This document shows, one piece after another, positions 7,992 through 17,344 of a stretch of 64,000 nt of DNA. This DNA is from CAZGMJ01 sp964526785. Its GTDB lineage: Bacteria > Planctomycetota > Phycisphaerae > Sedimentisphaerales > Anaerobacaceae. Each line of letters starts with the position of its first letter. The first letter of the stretch is position 1. The DNA lies in assembly GCA_964526785.1 (NCBI GenBank), contig CAZGMJ010000010.1, positions 54,401-118,400 on the forward strand, read 5' to 3'. The notes beneath the pieces were generated by a model. The model saw only the letters and a list, made by a program, of their open reading frames with translations, did not search any database and was not told the DNA's origin. The position numbers and the translations under genes were made by a program.

Positions 7992-9026
7992 ATGGATAAA
8001 CACCCGTTCGTAAGTGTCATCATGCCCGTTCGCAATGAGGCGGATTTCATTGAGCAGGCGGTAACGAGTATCTTAAATAGTGAGTATCCTGCAGATCAGA
8101 TGGAAGTGTTGATTGTGGATGGTATGAGCGATGATGGAACGCGGCAAATCATATCGAGGCTTGCCGAGCAGGACAAACGCATACACCTGCTTGACAATCC
8201 AAAGAAGATTGTCCCAAGTGCGATGAACATCGGATTGAGGGAATCCAGGGGAAGTGTATTCATTCGTCTGGACGGACATACAAAAGTGCCTGCCGATTTC
8301 ATCTCTAACTCTGTGGCCTGCCTGCTTGAGCATTCTGATGCCTGGGTCGTCGGCGGCAGTATTCACACTGTTTCCGAGACATACACCGGCAAGGCAATAT
8401 CAGCGGCAATGCGTTCCCCCATAGGTGTTGGCAATTCGCGATTCAGGTTGGGCGATTATGAGGGGTGGGTGGACACGGTTGCCTTCGGTGCGCACCATAA
8501 ATGGGTCCTCGATAAAGCAGGTGCCTTCGACGAAGAACTGGTGCGTAACCAGGATGACGAGTTCAACCTGCGAATCGTCTTGGCGGGCGGCCGGATCTGG
8601 ATGTCGAAATCCATAGTCTGCACGTATTATGCCCGCAGTTCGCTGCGCAAGCTGTGGAGACAGTATTTTCAATACGGCTTTTGGCGCATCAGGACCATGC
8701 AGAAACATGGTCGGCCCGCCACATTCCGTCAGGTTATTCCGCTCCTGTTCGTCCTGTCCGTCGCAGCGCTGGCTTTTGCGGGATTATGGATGGATGTGTT
8801 TTGGATAGTGTTGGTCTTTGAGATGATAATCTATGGCCTGGGGTTGACAATTGGAGCGGTTGATGTCGGACGCAATTCTGGTTGGCAATACGCTCCTATT
8901 GCGCCACTGATATTTGGAATTCTACATTTTGGCTACGGTCTGGGATCGCTTTGGGGTATATTGTGGTTCTCTCTGCTGAAGAGATGGACTAGAGGCGAAT
9001 TAAGAGACATGAGTTTGTCACGATAG
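7992..9026 (+). CDS. glycosyltransferase family 2 with C-terminal membrane segments (ExoA-like)
   Basis: 344 aa from ATG 7992 ('MDKHPFVSVIMPVRNE'). The 19 extra residues of the longer frame lack GT2 character. GT2 motifs are 'PVRNEADFIEQAV', 'EVLIVDGMSDDGT', 'IRLDGHTK' (DxD-like), 'GAFDEELVRNQDDEFNLRI' (acceptor/ED motif) and a following 'RQYFQYGFWR'. Two to three hydrophobic segments close the protein. The layout matches the succinoglycan ExoA-type beta-glycosyltransferases, which elongate a polyprenyl-linked repeat unit at the inner membrane. It is followed after 7 bp by a sugar aminotransferase gene. Confidence 0.87.
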   Translation: MDKHPFVSVIMPVRNEADFIEQAVTSILNSEYPADQMEVLIVDGMSDDGTRQIISRLAEQDKRIHLLDNPKKIVPSAMNIGLRESRGSVFIRLDGHTKVPADFISNSVACLLEHSDAWVVGGSIHTVSETYTGKAISAAMRSPIGVGNSRFRLGDYEGWVDTVAFGAHHKWVLDKAGAFDEELVRNQDDEFNLRIVLAGGRIWMSKSIVCTYYARSSLRKLWRQYFQYGFWRIRTMQKHGRPATFRQVIPLLFVLSVAALAFAGLWMDVFWIVLVFEMIIYGLGLTIGAVDVGRNSGWQYAPIAPLIFGILHFGYGLGSLWGILWFSLLKRWTRGELRDMSLSR

Positions 9027-9033
9027 ATCGCTG

Positions 9034-10191
9034 ATGGATAAAGTCGTCACGCAATATGAACGAGATTTCGCCGAATGGCTGGGCGTCCGCCACGCGCGCA
9101 CATTTTGGAAAGGTCGGGTAGCACTGTATGCGCTGCTGCGGGCTCTGGGTGTCGGACGTGGGGATGAGGTTATTCTGCCCGGCTATACGTGTGTTATGGA
9201 TGTTAATCCGATTAAGTATCTTGGTGCCAAGCCCGTCTATGTCGATATTGAGCCGCATACTTTCAACATGAGCCCTCCTTCGGTAGCCGATGCAATAACG
9301 GCCTATACAAAGGCCATTATCGTCCAGCATACATATGGCTACCCTTGCGAAATGGACGCTCTTATGGAGATTGCTCATAGCGCCGGTATTCCTTTGATTG
9401 AGGACTGTTGCTTAGCGGTAGGTTCGAAATACGAGGGAAAGAGCGTCGGGACATTTGGCTGTGCTGCGTATTTTTCTTCGCAATGGAACAAGCCTTATAC
9501 AACCGGACTGGGAGGCATGCTCACCACAAATGACAGCGATCTTGCTGCCGCTGTTGACGCGCTCGAGAATGATGAAATGTGTGCGCCGTCTGCAAAGGAC
9601 GTCTTCATGTTGTGGTCGCAATTGCTTGCGTACCGGATTCTTGTATATCCTCGGACGACGGCCTTCGTGCAGAATGTCTTCCGGTATCTGACGAAAAAGG
9701 GCGCCGTAGTCGGTTCCTCAAGCACTTGCGAATTTGAGCCGGTCATGCAAACCGACTTCTTTAAGGCAATGAGTTCTGTGCAAGCGCGTGCGGGCATACG
9801 ACAACTGGAGAGAATCGAATCAAATATTGCGCACCGAAAGAGAATGGCACAGTTGTATGACGAACACCTTGAAGCAAAGGGGTGGGTGCCTCGTCAGTAT
9901 GACGATGATAGGATTGATCCGGTGATGGTCAGATACCCCGTGCGAATAGAAGAAAAAGACAAGGCCCTGTCAGCAGCCGCGAATGCGGGAATAGAACTGG
10001 GCAGTTGGTTCGAATCTCCTTTGCATCCGATCGAAACGCCTTTAGCCTCGTACGATTACGAAAATGGAGTATGTCCCGAATCGGAAAGAGCCGCCAGACA
10101 AGTGGTAAATCTCCCTCTACATCCGCGAGCGACTCGAAAGACAATCGCCAGGACTGTCGAATTCATTTCCCGCTTCACTCAGGCCCAGTAG
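9034..10191 (+). CDS. DegT/DnrJ/EryC1/StrS-family PLP aminotransferase
   Basis: A 385-aa fold-type I sugar aminotransferase. Motifs are 'GRGDEVILPGYTCVMDVNPI', 'YVDIEPHTFNM', 'AIIVQHTYGYPCEMDAL', 'LIEDCCLAVGSKYEG' (PLP-binding Asp), and the Schiff-base lysine in 'WNKPYTTGLGGM' (Lys153). The last is a variant of the usual K-x4-GEGG. These enzymes usually make 3- or 4-amino sugars from nucleotide ketosugars. With a GNAT gene two positions upstream, an N-acylated amino sugar in the polymer is plausible. The 3' end overlaps the convergent wecA-like gene by 17 bp. Confidence 0.87.
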   Translation: MDKVVTQYERDFAEWLGVRHARTFWKGRVALYALLRALGVGRGDEVILPGYTCVMDVNPIKYLGAKPVYVDIEPHTFNMSPPSVADAITAYTKAIIVQHTYGYPCEMDALMEIAHSAGIPLIEDCCLAVGSKYEGKSVGTFGCAAYFSSQWNKPYTTGLGGMLTTNDSDLAAAVDALENDEMCAPSAKDVFMLWSQLLAYRILVYPRTTAFVQNVFRYLTKKGAVVGSSSTCEFEPVMQTDFFKAMSSVQARAGIRQLERIESNIAHRKRMAQLYDEHLEAKGWVPRQYDDDRIDPVMVRYPVRIEEKDKALSAAANAGIELGSWFESPLHPIETPLASYDYENGVCPESERAARQVVNLPLHPRATRKTIARTVEFISRFTQAQ

Positions 10192-11368
10192 GCCTTTGTT
10201 CTTTCCGCACCGCCCCCCGCAACCCTTCCATCCTCAAATAGCCCTTCTTCCAGACGGTCAGTGCGGAGACAACTATCACGGCGAGATACACTCCCGCGGC
10301 ATACCATGTCCGCATCTGGCTCATCACCAATCCCACCATCGCATAGCCGGCCGCCAGTAAATAGCAGATAGCCACCGTCCGGGTCAGCGGTATCCCCCGG
10401 TCGATCATCTGGTCGTAAATGTGGCCGCGGTCGGAGACAAACAAGGGCCGCTTGTTCAGCAGCCGCCGGACCAGCGCCACGCCCGTATCGAGGATCGGCA
10501 GTCCGAACACAACAATCGACGCCATCCACCACCTCGGAACGCCCTCGGAAAACAGCAGCATCAGCGAAGCCGCCGTATAGCCGAGCAGCATGCTGCCCGC
10601 ATCTCCCATGAATATCTTTGCCGGATGCCGATTGAACGGCAGAAATCCGCACACCCCGCCAACAAGCGCCAGACAGATAATCATCCGCGCCGGATCCCCG
10701 GACTTGCTGTAACCCCAAGTCGCCAGGTGTATGGACAGCAGCAACATCGCCAGGGTGATAATGGCCGTTACGCCCGCACACAGTCCGTCCAGGCCATCGA
10801 GGAGATTCAGAGAATTCGTCGCTCCCAGAACGAAGAAGACTACGATTCCCGCCGCCAGTGACGACTGCACGATCCAGGACGCCGAAAACATCTCCGGATC
10901 CGCTTCCATGGGAATCCCCAGCGGCTGAGCGATCAGGTGCAGATTGGGCGTGACACCCACGACAATGAGTATCACCGCCGCCAGTATCTGTCCGAGGAAT
11001 TTGTACCGCGGTCGCAGATCGAATATGTCATCGACCAACCCGACGAAGCACGCAATCGATGCGCCGCCGAGGATACCCAGCAACCAGACAAACGACGAGC
11101 GAAAATCGTCACTGCCATACAGACAATACAAGCCGATCAGCACGCCGACGGTCAACCCGACCAGAATCCCCACGCCGCCGAGATATGCGACGGAGTCCTT
11201 GTGCGTCTTGACTAGTTGGTCGGGCTTATCCACGATGCCGAATTTCAGAGCGATCTTCTTGCAGAACGAAGTTGCGGCCAGGGCCGATATGAACGAAAGC
11301 AGCGGGACAGGCCAGAATTGCAGCAGCCAGGTGAGAGGTCTCTTGTCGCCTATGATGTCATCAAGCAT
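10175..11368 (-). CDS. wecA: undecaprenyl-phosphate N-acetylhexosamine-1-phosphate transferase (WecA/MraY family)
   Basis: A 397-aa polytopic membrane protein that should transfer a hexosamine-1-phosphate from UDP-sugar to undecaprenyl phosphate, initiating glycan assembly. Family motifs are 'VGLVDDIFDLRPR' (DDxxD), 'NSLNLLDGLDGLCAG', 'HPAKIFMGDAGSMLLGY', and the late cytosolic 'SDRGHIYDQM' loop, which resembles the WecA HIHH region with changes. About ten hydrophobic segments alternate along the protein. It is encoded opposite to the rest of the locus and overlaps the aminotransferase 3' end. The WecA-type name is preferred over MraY because no murein genes are nearby. Confidence 0.85.
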   Translation of the reverse strand: MLDDIIGDKRPLTWLLQFWPVPLLSFISALAATSFCKKIALKFGIVDKPDQLVKTHKDSVAYLGGVGILVGLTVGVLIGLYCLYGSDDFRSSFVWLLGILGGASIACFVGLVDDIFDLRPRYKFLGQILAAVILIVVGVTPNLHLIAQPLGIPMEADPEMFSASWIVQSSLAAGIVVFFVLGATNSLNLLDGLDGLCAGVTAIITLAMLLLSIHLATWGYSKSGDPARMIICLALVGGVCGFLPFNRHPAKIFMGDAGSMLLGYTAASLMLLFSEGVPRWWMASIVVFGLPILDTGVALVRRLLNKRPLFVSDRGHIYDQMIDRGIPLTRTVAICYLLAAGYAMVGLVMSQMRTWYAAGVYLAVIVVSALTVWKKGYLRMEGLRGAVRKEQRPTGPE

Positions 11369-11591
11369 GTCATCTGCCCTTCATTCGAACGGTTCACCCC
11401 ACTTTGATCGGCTCAATTGTATGGCCAGACCACTTGAGCGCGTAGGTTTTCATTGTGATAGTAAGTGTATCGGGGTCCGGCAGACCTGTCCAGCAATGCG
11501 CTGCGTTGCAATCTGTCGGCGATTCACATATCATATTTCCTGCCTTGTGTGATCGACATCGGCCACTGTCTGTAGCTTCTTGCATGATATT

Positions 11592-12221
11592 ATGGCTCTC
11601 TACCCACTGTGCAAAAGAGTTTTCGACTTCACAGCAGCGCTGCTGGCTCTTACCCTCTTGGGCCCGTTGCTGATTGTTATTGCTGTCATTATCAGACTGA
11701 CGAGCAAAGGGCCTGCAATATTCAAGCAGGAGCGGGCAGGATTGCGGGCAAGGCCCTTTGTCTTCTTTAAGTTTCGTACTATGCGGACGGACGCTGACCC
11801 GTTTGGTCCCAGCCCTAAGTCCGATAACGACCCGCGATTAACGGGCATCGGCCGGTTCCTCCGGGAGTATTCCCTTGACGAATTGCCTCAATTGGTTAAT
11901 ATATTGACTGGTCAGATGAGCCTGGTTGGGCCTCGGCCGCTGTATGTTTCGCAGATCCCCGAGTGGAATGATCGGCAGAAGAAGCGCCTTGACGTCAAGC
12001 CGGGGTTGACTGGGTTGGCCCAGATTTCGGGCCGGGGAGAGTTGACTCGCGAAGAGAAACTCGATCTCGACGTTCGATATGTCGAGAGTGCCAGCTTCCG
12101 GCTGGATTGCAAGATAATGCTGGCCACAGTTGGACAAGTGTTCCTGCGAAAGCACATATACGAAAAACAATACTCGCAGAACGAACATACGCGAGGACAA
12201 GACAGTAGGCGTGGAAAATGA
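11592..12221 (+). CDS. WcaJ/RfbP-type polyprenyl-phosphate sugar phosphotransferase
   Basis: About 210 aa of the bacterial sugar transferase family (PF02397-like), which loads the first sugar-phosphate onto undecaprenyl phosphate. There is one N-terminal hydrophobic segment ('FDFTAALLALTLLGPLLIVIAV'), then 'GPAIFKQERAGLRARPFVFFKFRTM', 'LTGIGRFLREYSLDELPQLVNI', 'MSLVGPRPL' and 'RLDVKPGLTGLAQISGRGELT', the hallmark order. A start at ATG 11592 is preferred over TTG 11580. The presence of both this and a WecA-like enzyme suggests two glycan initiation steps or two polymers. Confidence 0.88.
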   Translation: MALYPLCKRVFDFTAALLALTLLGPLLIVIAVIIRLTSKGPAIFKQERAGLRARPFVFFKFRTMRTDADPFGPSPKSDNDPRLTGIGRFLREYSLDELPQLVNILTGQMSLVGPRPLYVSQIPEWNDRQKKRLDVKPGLTGLAQISGRGELTREEKLDLDVRYVESASFRLDCKIMLATVGQVFLRKHIYEKQYSQNEHTRGQDSRRGK

Positions 12222-13392
12222 TGGAATCCCGCAAATTGTGTTGCCTATGGAAGATAAACAAGCGCGAAAAACCAGGTATGTAGATAATATCGACCAGATC
12301 GACCAACTGGATGCGGAGACCAAAGATCGGTTGCGGACGGTTAGTGAGAGGTTCGCTTTCCGGGCTAATGACTACTATCTTTCCCTGATCGATTGGGATG
12401 ATCCGGAGGATCCGATCAGAAGGATCATCGTGCCGCACGAAGATGAAATGCTCAAGTGGGGCCGACTCGATCCGTCCAGCGAGGACACGTACACTATCAT
12501 GCCCGGGCTCGAACACAAGTATGAGTCCACTGCGCTGTTGCTTGTCAGCAATACGTGCGGAGGGATATGTCGGTATTGTTTCCGTAAACGCGTCTTCATC
12601 GATTCGCAGTCCACGTATCTGCAAGATGTGCCGGCTGCCATGGATTACATTGCGCAGCACAGCGAGATTACTAACGTCCTGCTCACCGGCGGCGATCCGT
12701 TGATATTGCCAACGCCTAAACTGGCCGATATCGTTCGGCGACTGCGAGCGATCGACCACGTACAGATCGTTCGCATCGGGACAAGAATGCCGGTTTTCAA
12801 TCCGTATCGGGTTTTGGATGATCCGAGCTTGCTGGAAATGCTGGAGACTTACAGCACGCAAGAGAAGAAGATGTACGTCATTACTCATTTCGTACACGCT
12901 CGCGAGTTGACGGACGTTGCGATTCGCGCCGTACATCTGATGCTGAAGGCGGGGGCGATCGTTGCCAACCAGACCCCTCTGATTGCGGGGCTGAACGACC
13001 GGCCGGAAGTGCTTGCCGAACTGCTGCAGCGGCTTTCATACGTTGGTGCCGTGCCCTATTACATATTCCAGTGCCGTCCTGCGGTTGGCAACAAGGCGTA
13101 TACGGTGCCGATTGAGGCCGGCTACGAAATCGTTGAAAGAGCCAAGTCCCTGGTATCAGGTCTGGCAAAACGCGCTCGATATGTTATGTCCCATGCCACT
13201 GGAAAGATCGAGGTCATGGGAAGGACAAACCAGAATGTCTGGTTCAAGTATCATCGGGCGGCCTCCGACACCGACAGCGGCCGCTGCATGGTATTCCGAA
13301 GTAATCCGGATGCTTATTGGCTGGATGACTATGTTGAGACGGTTGCGGACTATCCGATCGATCAGCCCTATCGCGTTTATGGTCCACAGTGA
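12211..13392 (+). CDS. KamA-family radical SAM protein (lysine 2,3-aminomutase-like)
   Basis: A radical SAM protein of about 390 aa. The cluster motif is 'CGGICRYCFRKR' (C-x3-C-x2-C), preceded by 'ESTALLLVSNT'. Downstream come 'VLLTGGDPLILP' (GGD), 'IVRIGTRMP', 'YVITHFVHARELT', 'IVANQTPLIAGLND' and 'YYIFQCRPAVGNKAYTVPI'. This is the order seen in KamA/EpmB/AblA proteins. Known members move amino groups on lysine, glutamate or EF-P; the substrate here is unknown. GTG 12211 overlaps the upstream gene by 11 bp; ATG 12247 is an alternative. Its place after polysaccharide initiation genes is unusual. Confidence 0.8.
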   Translation: MENDGIPQIVLPMEDKQARKTRYVDNIDQIDQLDAETKDRLRTVSERFAFRANDYYLSLIDWDDPEDPIRRIIVPHEDEMLKWGRLDPSSEDTYTIMPGLEHKYESTALLLVSNTCGGICRYCFRKRVFIDSQSTYLQDVPAAMDYIAQHSEITNVLLTGGDPLILPTPKLADIVRRLRAIDHVQIVRIGTRMPVFNPYRVLDDPSLLEMLETYSTQEKKMYVITHFVHARELTDVAIRAVHLMLKAGAIVANQTPLIAGLNDRPEVLAELLQRLSYVGAVPYYIFQCRPAVGNKAYTVPIEAGYEIVERAKSLVSGLAKRARYVMSHATGKIEVMGRTNQNVWFKYHRAASDTDSGRCMVFRSNPDAYWLDDYVETVADYPIDQPYRVYGPQ

Positions 13393-13500
13393 CTGGCGGA
13401 GTTGTCGCGTTGTGCAGTATCCGGCAGATTTGTTTTGCACCGAGAAGAAATCGACCTCGCGGACTCTGGCCGTGCGGCACTTATATAAAAGGATCATACG

Positions 13501-14751
13501 TTGCTTCGTCGCATACTTATCGCGTATATATGCATTCTTCTGATAGACTGTTGCCCGATGTGGGCGCTTCAGCCCGAAGAGATTCTGGTTATCGTCAATC
13601 GCCAGATTGAGGATTCACGGCGAATCGCCGAGTATTACTGTCGCAAACGCAAAGTCCCCGAGAAGAACATCCTGTACATCGCTTTAGGTAGCGAGCCCCA
13701 ACAACGCATCAGTCGAGAGGACTATGACAAGATACTCGCGCATCAGGTCCGTCAGGAACTGCTAGGGCGGATGCCGGGGGAGATTCGGTGTCTGCTTACC
13801 ACCTACGGGGTTCCGATCAGCGTCGGACGCCGTAGCACATTGCCGGGCATGGGCAGCAGGCTCAACCAACTGGAAACGTCGATAGAGCTGCACGAGCAGC
13901 AGTTGGCCGAAATCGAACAGAATGACACGGCGGACGGCGAAAAGGGCAAGCAGCTTGAGCAGAAGATCGCTCGCATGAAGCTCGAGGTTGATCGCATCAA
14001 TGGCAGAGAAACCAATGCCTCGGTTGACAGCGAACTATCGATGGTTCTGCTTGATCCATACGAATTGTACCGTTGGCAAGTCAATGGTTTGAGAGGCGAC
14101 TCCATCGGTCTCGGCTACGGCACGGTTATGGTGAGCCGTCTCGACGGACCCGATTATATAACGATCAAGGCCCTTATCGACAAAGCGTTGATCGCCGAGC
14201 ACGTTGGGCTCAAAGGAACCGCTTATATTGACTCTCGCGGTTTTGCGAGAAAGGACGTGATGGGTCTGTTCGATATGGCGATGCGCGATCTGGCGAGTTA
14301 CCTTCGGACGAATACAAACATCCCGGTACGAGAGGAGATCACGGGAGACCTTTTCGGCCCGGGGGAGTGTCCTGATACGGTTCTCTACTGCGGCTGGTAC
14401 AGCCTTCGCAACTATGTGGATGCGTTCGATTATGTGGACGGTGCCGTCGGTTACCACATCGCGAGTTTCGAAGCCCAGGGTCTTCGTGACCCGAACAGCA
14501 CAACATGGTGTGCCGCCATGATACGCGACGGCATCACGGCGACGCTCGGCGCGGTCAGCGAGCCGTATTTGCAGTCCTTCCCCAATCCGCGCGCCTTCTT
14601 CCCGGAATTGCTCAAGGGCAGATGTCTGGTCGAGGCGTACTACCGGACCAAGCCTTTCAACTCGTGGCAGTTGGTACTTCTGGGCGATCCTCTATACCGA
14701 CCGTTTGGCCGGCCTCGAAGGAACAGCGCGTCCGGCCAGGCGGGCAGGTAA
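13501..14751 (+). CDS. TIGR03790-type exported protein of unknown function
   Basis: A 416-aa protein with an N-terminal signal peptide ('RRILIAYICILLIDCCPMWA'). The body matches my memory of the TIGR03790 family: 'ILVIVNRQIEDSRRIAEYYCRKRKVPEKNIL', 'CLLTTYGVPI', 'LGYGTVMVSRLDGPDYITIKALIDKAL', 'YCGWYSL', 'GAVGYHIASFEA' and 'WQLVLLGDPLYRPFG'. Members are common in planctomycetes and related phyla; no biochemical role is established to my knowledge. An internal acidic/coiled insertion (residues about 120-165, rich in E, Q and K) interrupts the fold. The TTG start at 13501 has AAAGGA upstream. It is separate from the preceding KamA gene by about 108 bp. Confidence 0.75.
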   Translation: MLRRILIAYICILLIDCCPMWALQPEEILVIVNRQIEDSRRIAEYYCRKRKVPEKNILYIALGSEPQQRISREDYDKILAHQVRQELLGRMPGEIRCLLTTYGVPISVGRRSTLPGMGSRLNQLETSIELHEQQLAEIEQNDTADGEKGKQLEQKIARMKLEVDRINGRETNASVDSELSMVLLDPYELYRWQVNGLRGDSIGLGYGTVMVSRLDGPDYITIKALIDKALIAEHVGLKGTAYIDSRGFARKDVMGLFDMAMRDLASYLRTNTNIPVREEITGDLFGPGECPDTVLYCGWYSLRNYVDAFDYVDGAVGYHIASFEAQGLRDPNSTTWCAAMIRDGITATLGAVSEPYLQSFPNPRAFFPELLKGRCLVEAYYRTKPFNSWQLVLLGDPLYRPFGRPRRNSASGQAGR

Positions 14752-14754
14752 TAG

Positions 14755-15498
14755 CTACGGCTTCTTCTGCGTATGGACACGATACTTCGAATGGTACGTC
14801 GCCCGTATGGCAAAGACCGCCACAGTTGCTGCTACAGCTACTACAGACAACCCCGTATCTCTGACGGAAACATCTCTCTGCAATATGGCGGCAGAGGCTG
14901 TCACGCCACCGAGAAACCCCAGTGGCAGACTGAGCGTACTCAGCAATTGCTTCATTGACGGAACGGCGCCTGTGGGAATCAGTCGCTTCCACTGAATCCA
15001 CAAAGCGGTAAATGTGGCATATCCGGCCACATGAAATGCCGAACTGCATACAGGAATCACGTCGGCCAGATTCACCCTGGTCACGTTAGCGGCCCCGAAC
15101 AGGACAATACCCACCAGTGTCAGGGCCGCCGGCCAGAATCCCGACAGTGATACAAGCACGAGTGCTCCAACGGCACCGACAGCGTCTGCGATCACGTCCC
15201 GCACGTCGCAACTGCGCCCTATCAACCCCTGAGTCGCTTCGTCTACCAACGCGTACAGCAGCACGATCACCAGAACCAGCCATGGCCAACAGTCTCGCCA
15301 ACGCGCTCGATCGTTGGGCCGAAGCGAGAACCATAACAAGAACGTCAGGACCATGTAGGCCAGAAAGTGGAGGCCCTTGTCGGAAACGCCCGCGGCCCTG
15401 ATCTTGTCGGGAAAAGGAATGTGAGCGAATATGAAGAAGACAGGCCAGTATATGGCAAGCAGCGCAACTGTGACCTTATGACGCAACGATACAAACAC
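14755..15498 (-). CDS. VanZ-family membrane protein
   Basis: A 247-aa protein with six to seven hydrophobic helices. The VanZ-like signature is 'DKGLHFLAYMVLTFLLWF', then 'VDEATQGLIGRSCDVRDVIADAVGAVGALV' (the E-x-x-Q..R..D..D pattern shared with VanZ). VanZ confers low-level teicoplanin resistance in enterococci, but most homologues are of unknown role in the envelope. The 3' end lies 3 bp from the convergent TIGR03790 gene. There is no van cluster nearby, so antibiotic resistance should not be inferred. Confidence 0.8.
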   Translation of the reverse strand: MFVSLRHKVTVALLAIYWPVFFIFAHIPFPDKIRAAGVSDKGLHFLAYMVLTFLLWFSLRPNDRARWRDCWPWLVLVIVLLYALVDEATQGLIGRSCDVRDVIADAVGAVGALVLVSLSGFWPAALTLVGIVLFGAANVTRVNLADVIPVCSSAFHVAGYATFTALWIQWKRLIPTGAVPSMKQLLSTLSLPLGFLGGVTASAAILQRDVSVRDTGLSVVAVAATVAVFAIRATYHSKYRVHTQKKP

Positions 15499-15573
15499 GA
15501 ACAGCCTCCGTACTGCTGAGGTATTGCCGGCAGTCCATACTCTTGTTCTCCGGATATATCACCGCGCAAAAAC

Positions 15574-17178
15574 TCACCGCGGTCTCACTTTCAAATATGC
15601 CAGCCAGTCGTCCCCGTCGCGCGGAGCGGTCAGGTTCTTCCCGTCGCTGATAGTGTCGCCGGGTCGGCTGTCCGGCGTGTCTTGTGCATTTATCCACAAA
15701 ACGTCGTAGCTGCCGCCTTCGACGTCAATGCTGACCTCCCCGCCGTTCGGCAGATACACCAGGTACTGCCTGCCCGGTTCGGCCAGACAGAATCCTCTAT
15801 CGACGATCTCCTGCGCCGGACTCATCGCGTAGTACGGGATCTTCTCGAAGAAATCCCAGATCGCCTTTACGATATCATGCCGATATTGCACCTTTTCTGC
15901 CAAATCCATCGACCCGCTGAACCCGCTCGATGAATTGCCGTTCATATCGGCGTAGTTGATCGCCGCGGCCGACAGCACCATTACAAACGCTTTCTTGCGA
16001 ATCTCAGTCTTGTCCGTCACCTTGTGATACTTGTTTCCGGGCCAGAAGACTTCCTGCGCATAGAGTGGTTTGGCCGGATGGTGATTCTTCAGCAAGGCCC
16101 TGTTTATGGACTTCCAGTTGGCATCCTTCCAGCCCTGAAGGGTCCCATACGAAAGCCAGTCGGCGTCTCGATAGGGATCGTCACCCGAGGGATTGTGAAT
16201 CGAAAGCAGATGCCCGAACGGATCGCAGCGCTGAATCATCCGGCCCAGTCTGTGTACGTGCTCGTTACTCATTGCATTCTGGAACTCCCCGGCCTTGATT
16301 GCAGGTTCGGGCCCTGCGACATTGAACAGGAGATTCCAGTACGGGCCGATTCTGGCCAATGTATAGCGCACGTACAGTTCCTGCTCGGCAGGCCTGGTGG
16401 GGAAGTCTGAACTCTGGCCGAAGAAACCCGCGAAGGGATAGATCATCATCCTCCGGCCGGCCAGGTCATCAATGATCGCCTCCATTCGCCTGTATTCGGC
16501 GGCATTAAGGGGCCAAAGATCGGGCGTCTTCCATCCGCGCCCCCGACCCTTCGCATCACGATTGAGGTAGTGGCTGGCCACCGACAGCATGTTGTACCCT
16601 TGCTGTTGTGCCCAATCCAGAAAAGCCCTGCGCTTTGCCTGCGGCCAGTTCTCTGCAAAGAAGCGATCCCCCACGTGGAAGCTGCGAATCAGCGCGTGCC
16701 TTCCGCCCTTGAAGCCGAACCAGATCGGATTGCCTCTATCCTTCGAGATCATGCCCGGAATATCGGAATTCACGCACTCGAATGCGCCATTGGCACCGTG
16801 TGTGCCGTCGCTGAAAGACGCCGAGTATGTCCACCGTCCGACCTGATCGGGCATGAATCGGATCTTCCACACCGTTCCGCCGTCGTAGAATCCCTCGAAA
16901 TTCACCTTCGTACCGTCCGGCCGCTGCCAGGTCGCTTCGAGTGTCACATCTCGATACGGTTCTTCATATTGCCTGGTGTTCTCGATTTCCCGTTCAAATC
17001 GGCTCCATATACCTACCGATGCGGCAGCACCGACCGCGGAGTTGACGCACATCGCTGTGACAATCATTCCACAGACCGCGCGCTTCAGGCTATACCTTGC
17101 GAAATCGTACCGCCTGGCAATCGCTGTCGCTGCATCAGTACCGCGTTTGACACTGCTGCTCAAGGAAGTTGGAGCCAT
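15574..17178 (-). CDS. exported apiosidase-like glycoside hydrolase (DUF5060 + DUF4038 + collagen-binding-like C-terminal domain)
   Basis: 534 aa from ATG 17178, chosen because GAGGAG lies 7 bp upstream; the longer frame to 17310 has no such site. The N-terminus carries a signal sequence ending near 'CVNSAVGAAA'. Domain order is: DUF5060 beta-sandwich ('WKIRFMPDQVGRWTYSASFSDG'); a DUF4038-type TIM barrel ('FFAENWPQAKRRAFLDWAQQ', 'YNMLSVAS', 'MMIYPFAGFFGQSSDFP', 'WNLLFNVAGPEP', 'YAQEVFWPGNK'); and a C-terminal beta domain ('CLAEPGRQYLVYLPNGGEVS') of the type labelled putative collagen-binding. The family includes apiosidases acting on plant pectin side chains. The substrate here is inferred only as a plant or algal glycan. 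Confidence 0.8.
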   Translation of the reverse strand: MAPTSLSSSVKRGTDAATAIARRYDFARYSLKRAVCGMIVTAMCVNSAVGAAASVGIWSRFEREIENTRQYEEPYRDVTLEATWQRPDGTKVNFEGFYDGGTVWKIRFMPDQVGRWTYSASFSDGTHGANGAFECVNSDIPGMISKDRGNPIWFGFKGGRHALIRSFHVGDRFFAENWPQAKRRAFLDWAQQQGYNMLSVASHYLNRDAKGRGRGWKTPDLWPLNAAEYRRMEAIIDDLAGRRMMIYPFAGFFGQSSDFPTRPAEQELYVRYTLARIGPYWNLLFNVAGPEPAIKAGEFQNAMSNEHVHRLGRMIQRCDPFGHLLSIHNPSGDDPYRDADWLSYGTLQGWKDANWKSINRALLKNHHPAKPLYAQEVFWPGNKYHKVTDKTEIRKKAFVMVLSAAAINYADMNGNSSSGFSGSMDLAEKVQYRHDIVKAIWDFFEKIPYYAMSPAQEIVDRGFCLAEPGRQYLVYLPNGGEVSIDVEGGSYDVLWINAQDTPDSRPGDTISDGKNLTAPRDGDDWLAYLKVRPR

Positions 17179-17344
17179 CAGAATCTCCTCACTACTGCTC
17201 AATGTAAATGAAGCCGACTTGTCGAGCATTCTACCCCGTATCAAAGCGAAAATAAAGTTCTCCCCTGCGAAATCCGAAGATCGGATGTATAATGCATCCT
17301 GATTATACAACAGACGCTTTGCAATTCATTGGAGGACCAGCCGG

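Noticed and set aside
14755..15498. Glycopeptide resistance by VanZ
   Set aside because: No vanHAX or regulator genes nearby; VanZ-family proteins are widespread without a resistance role.
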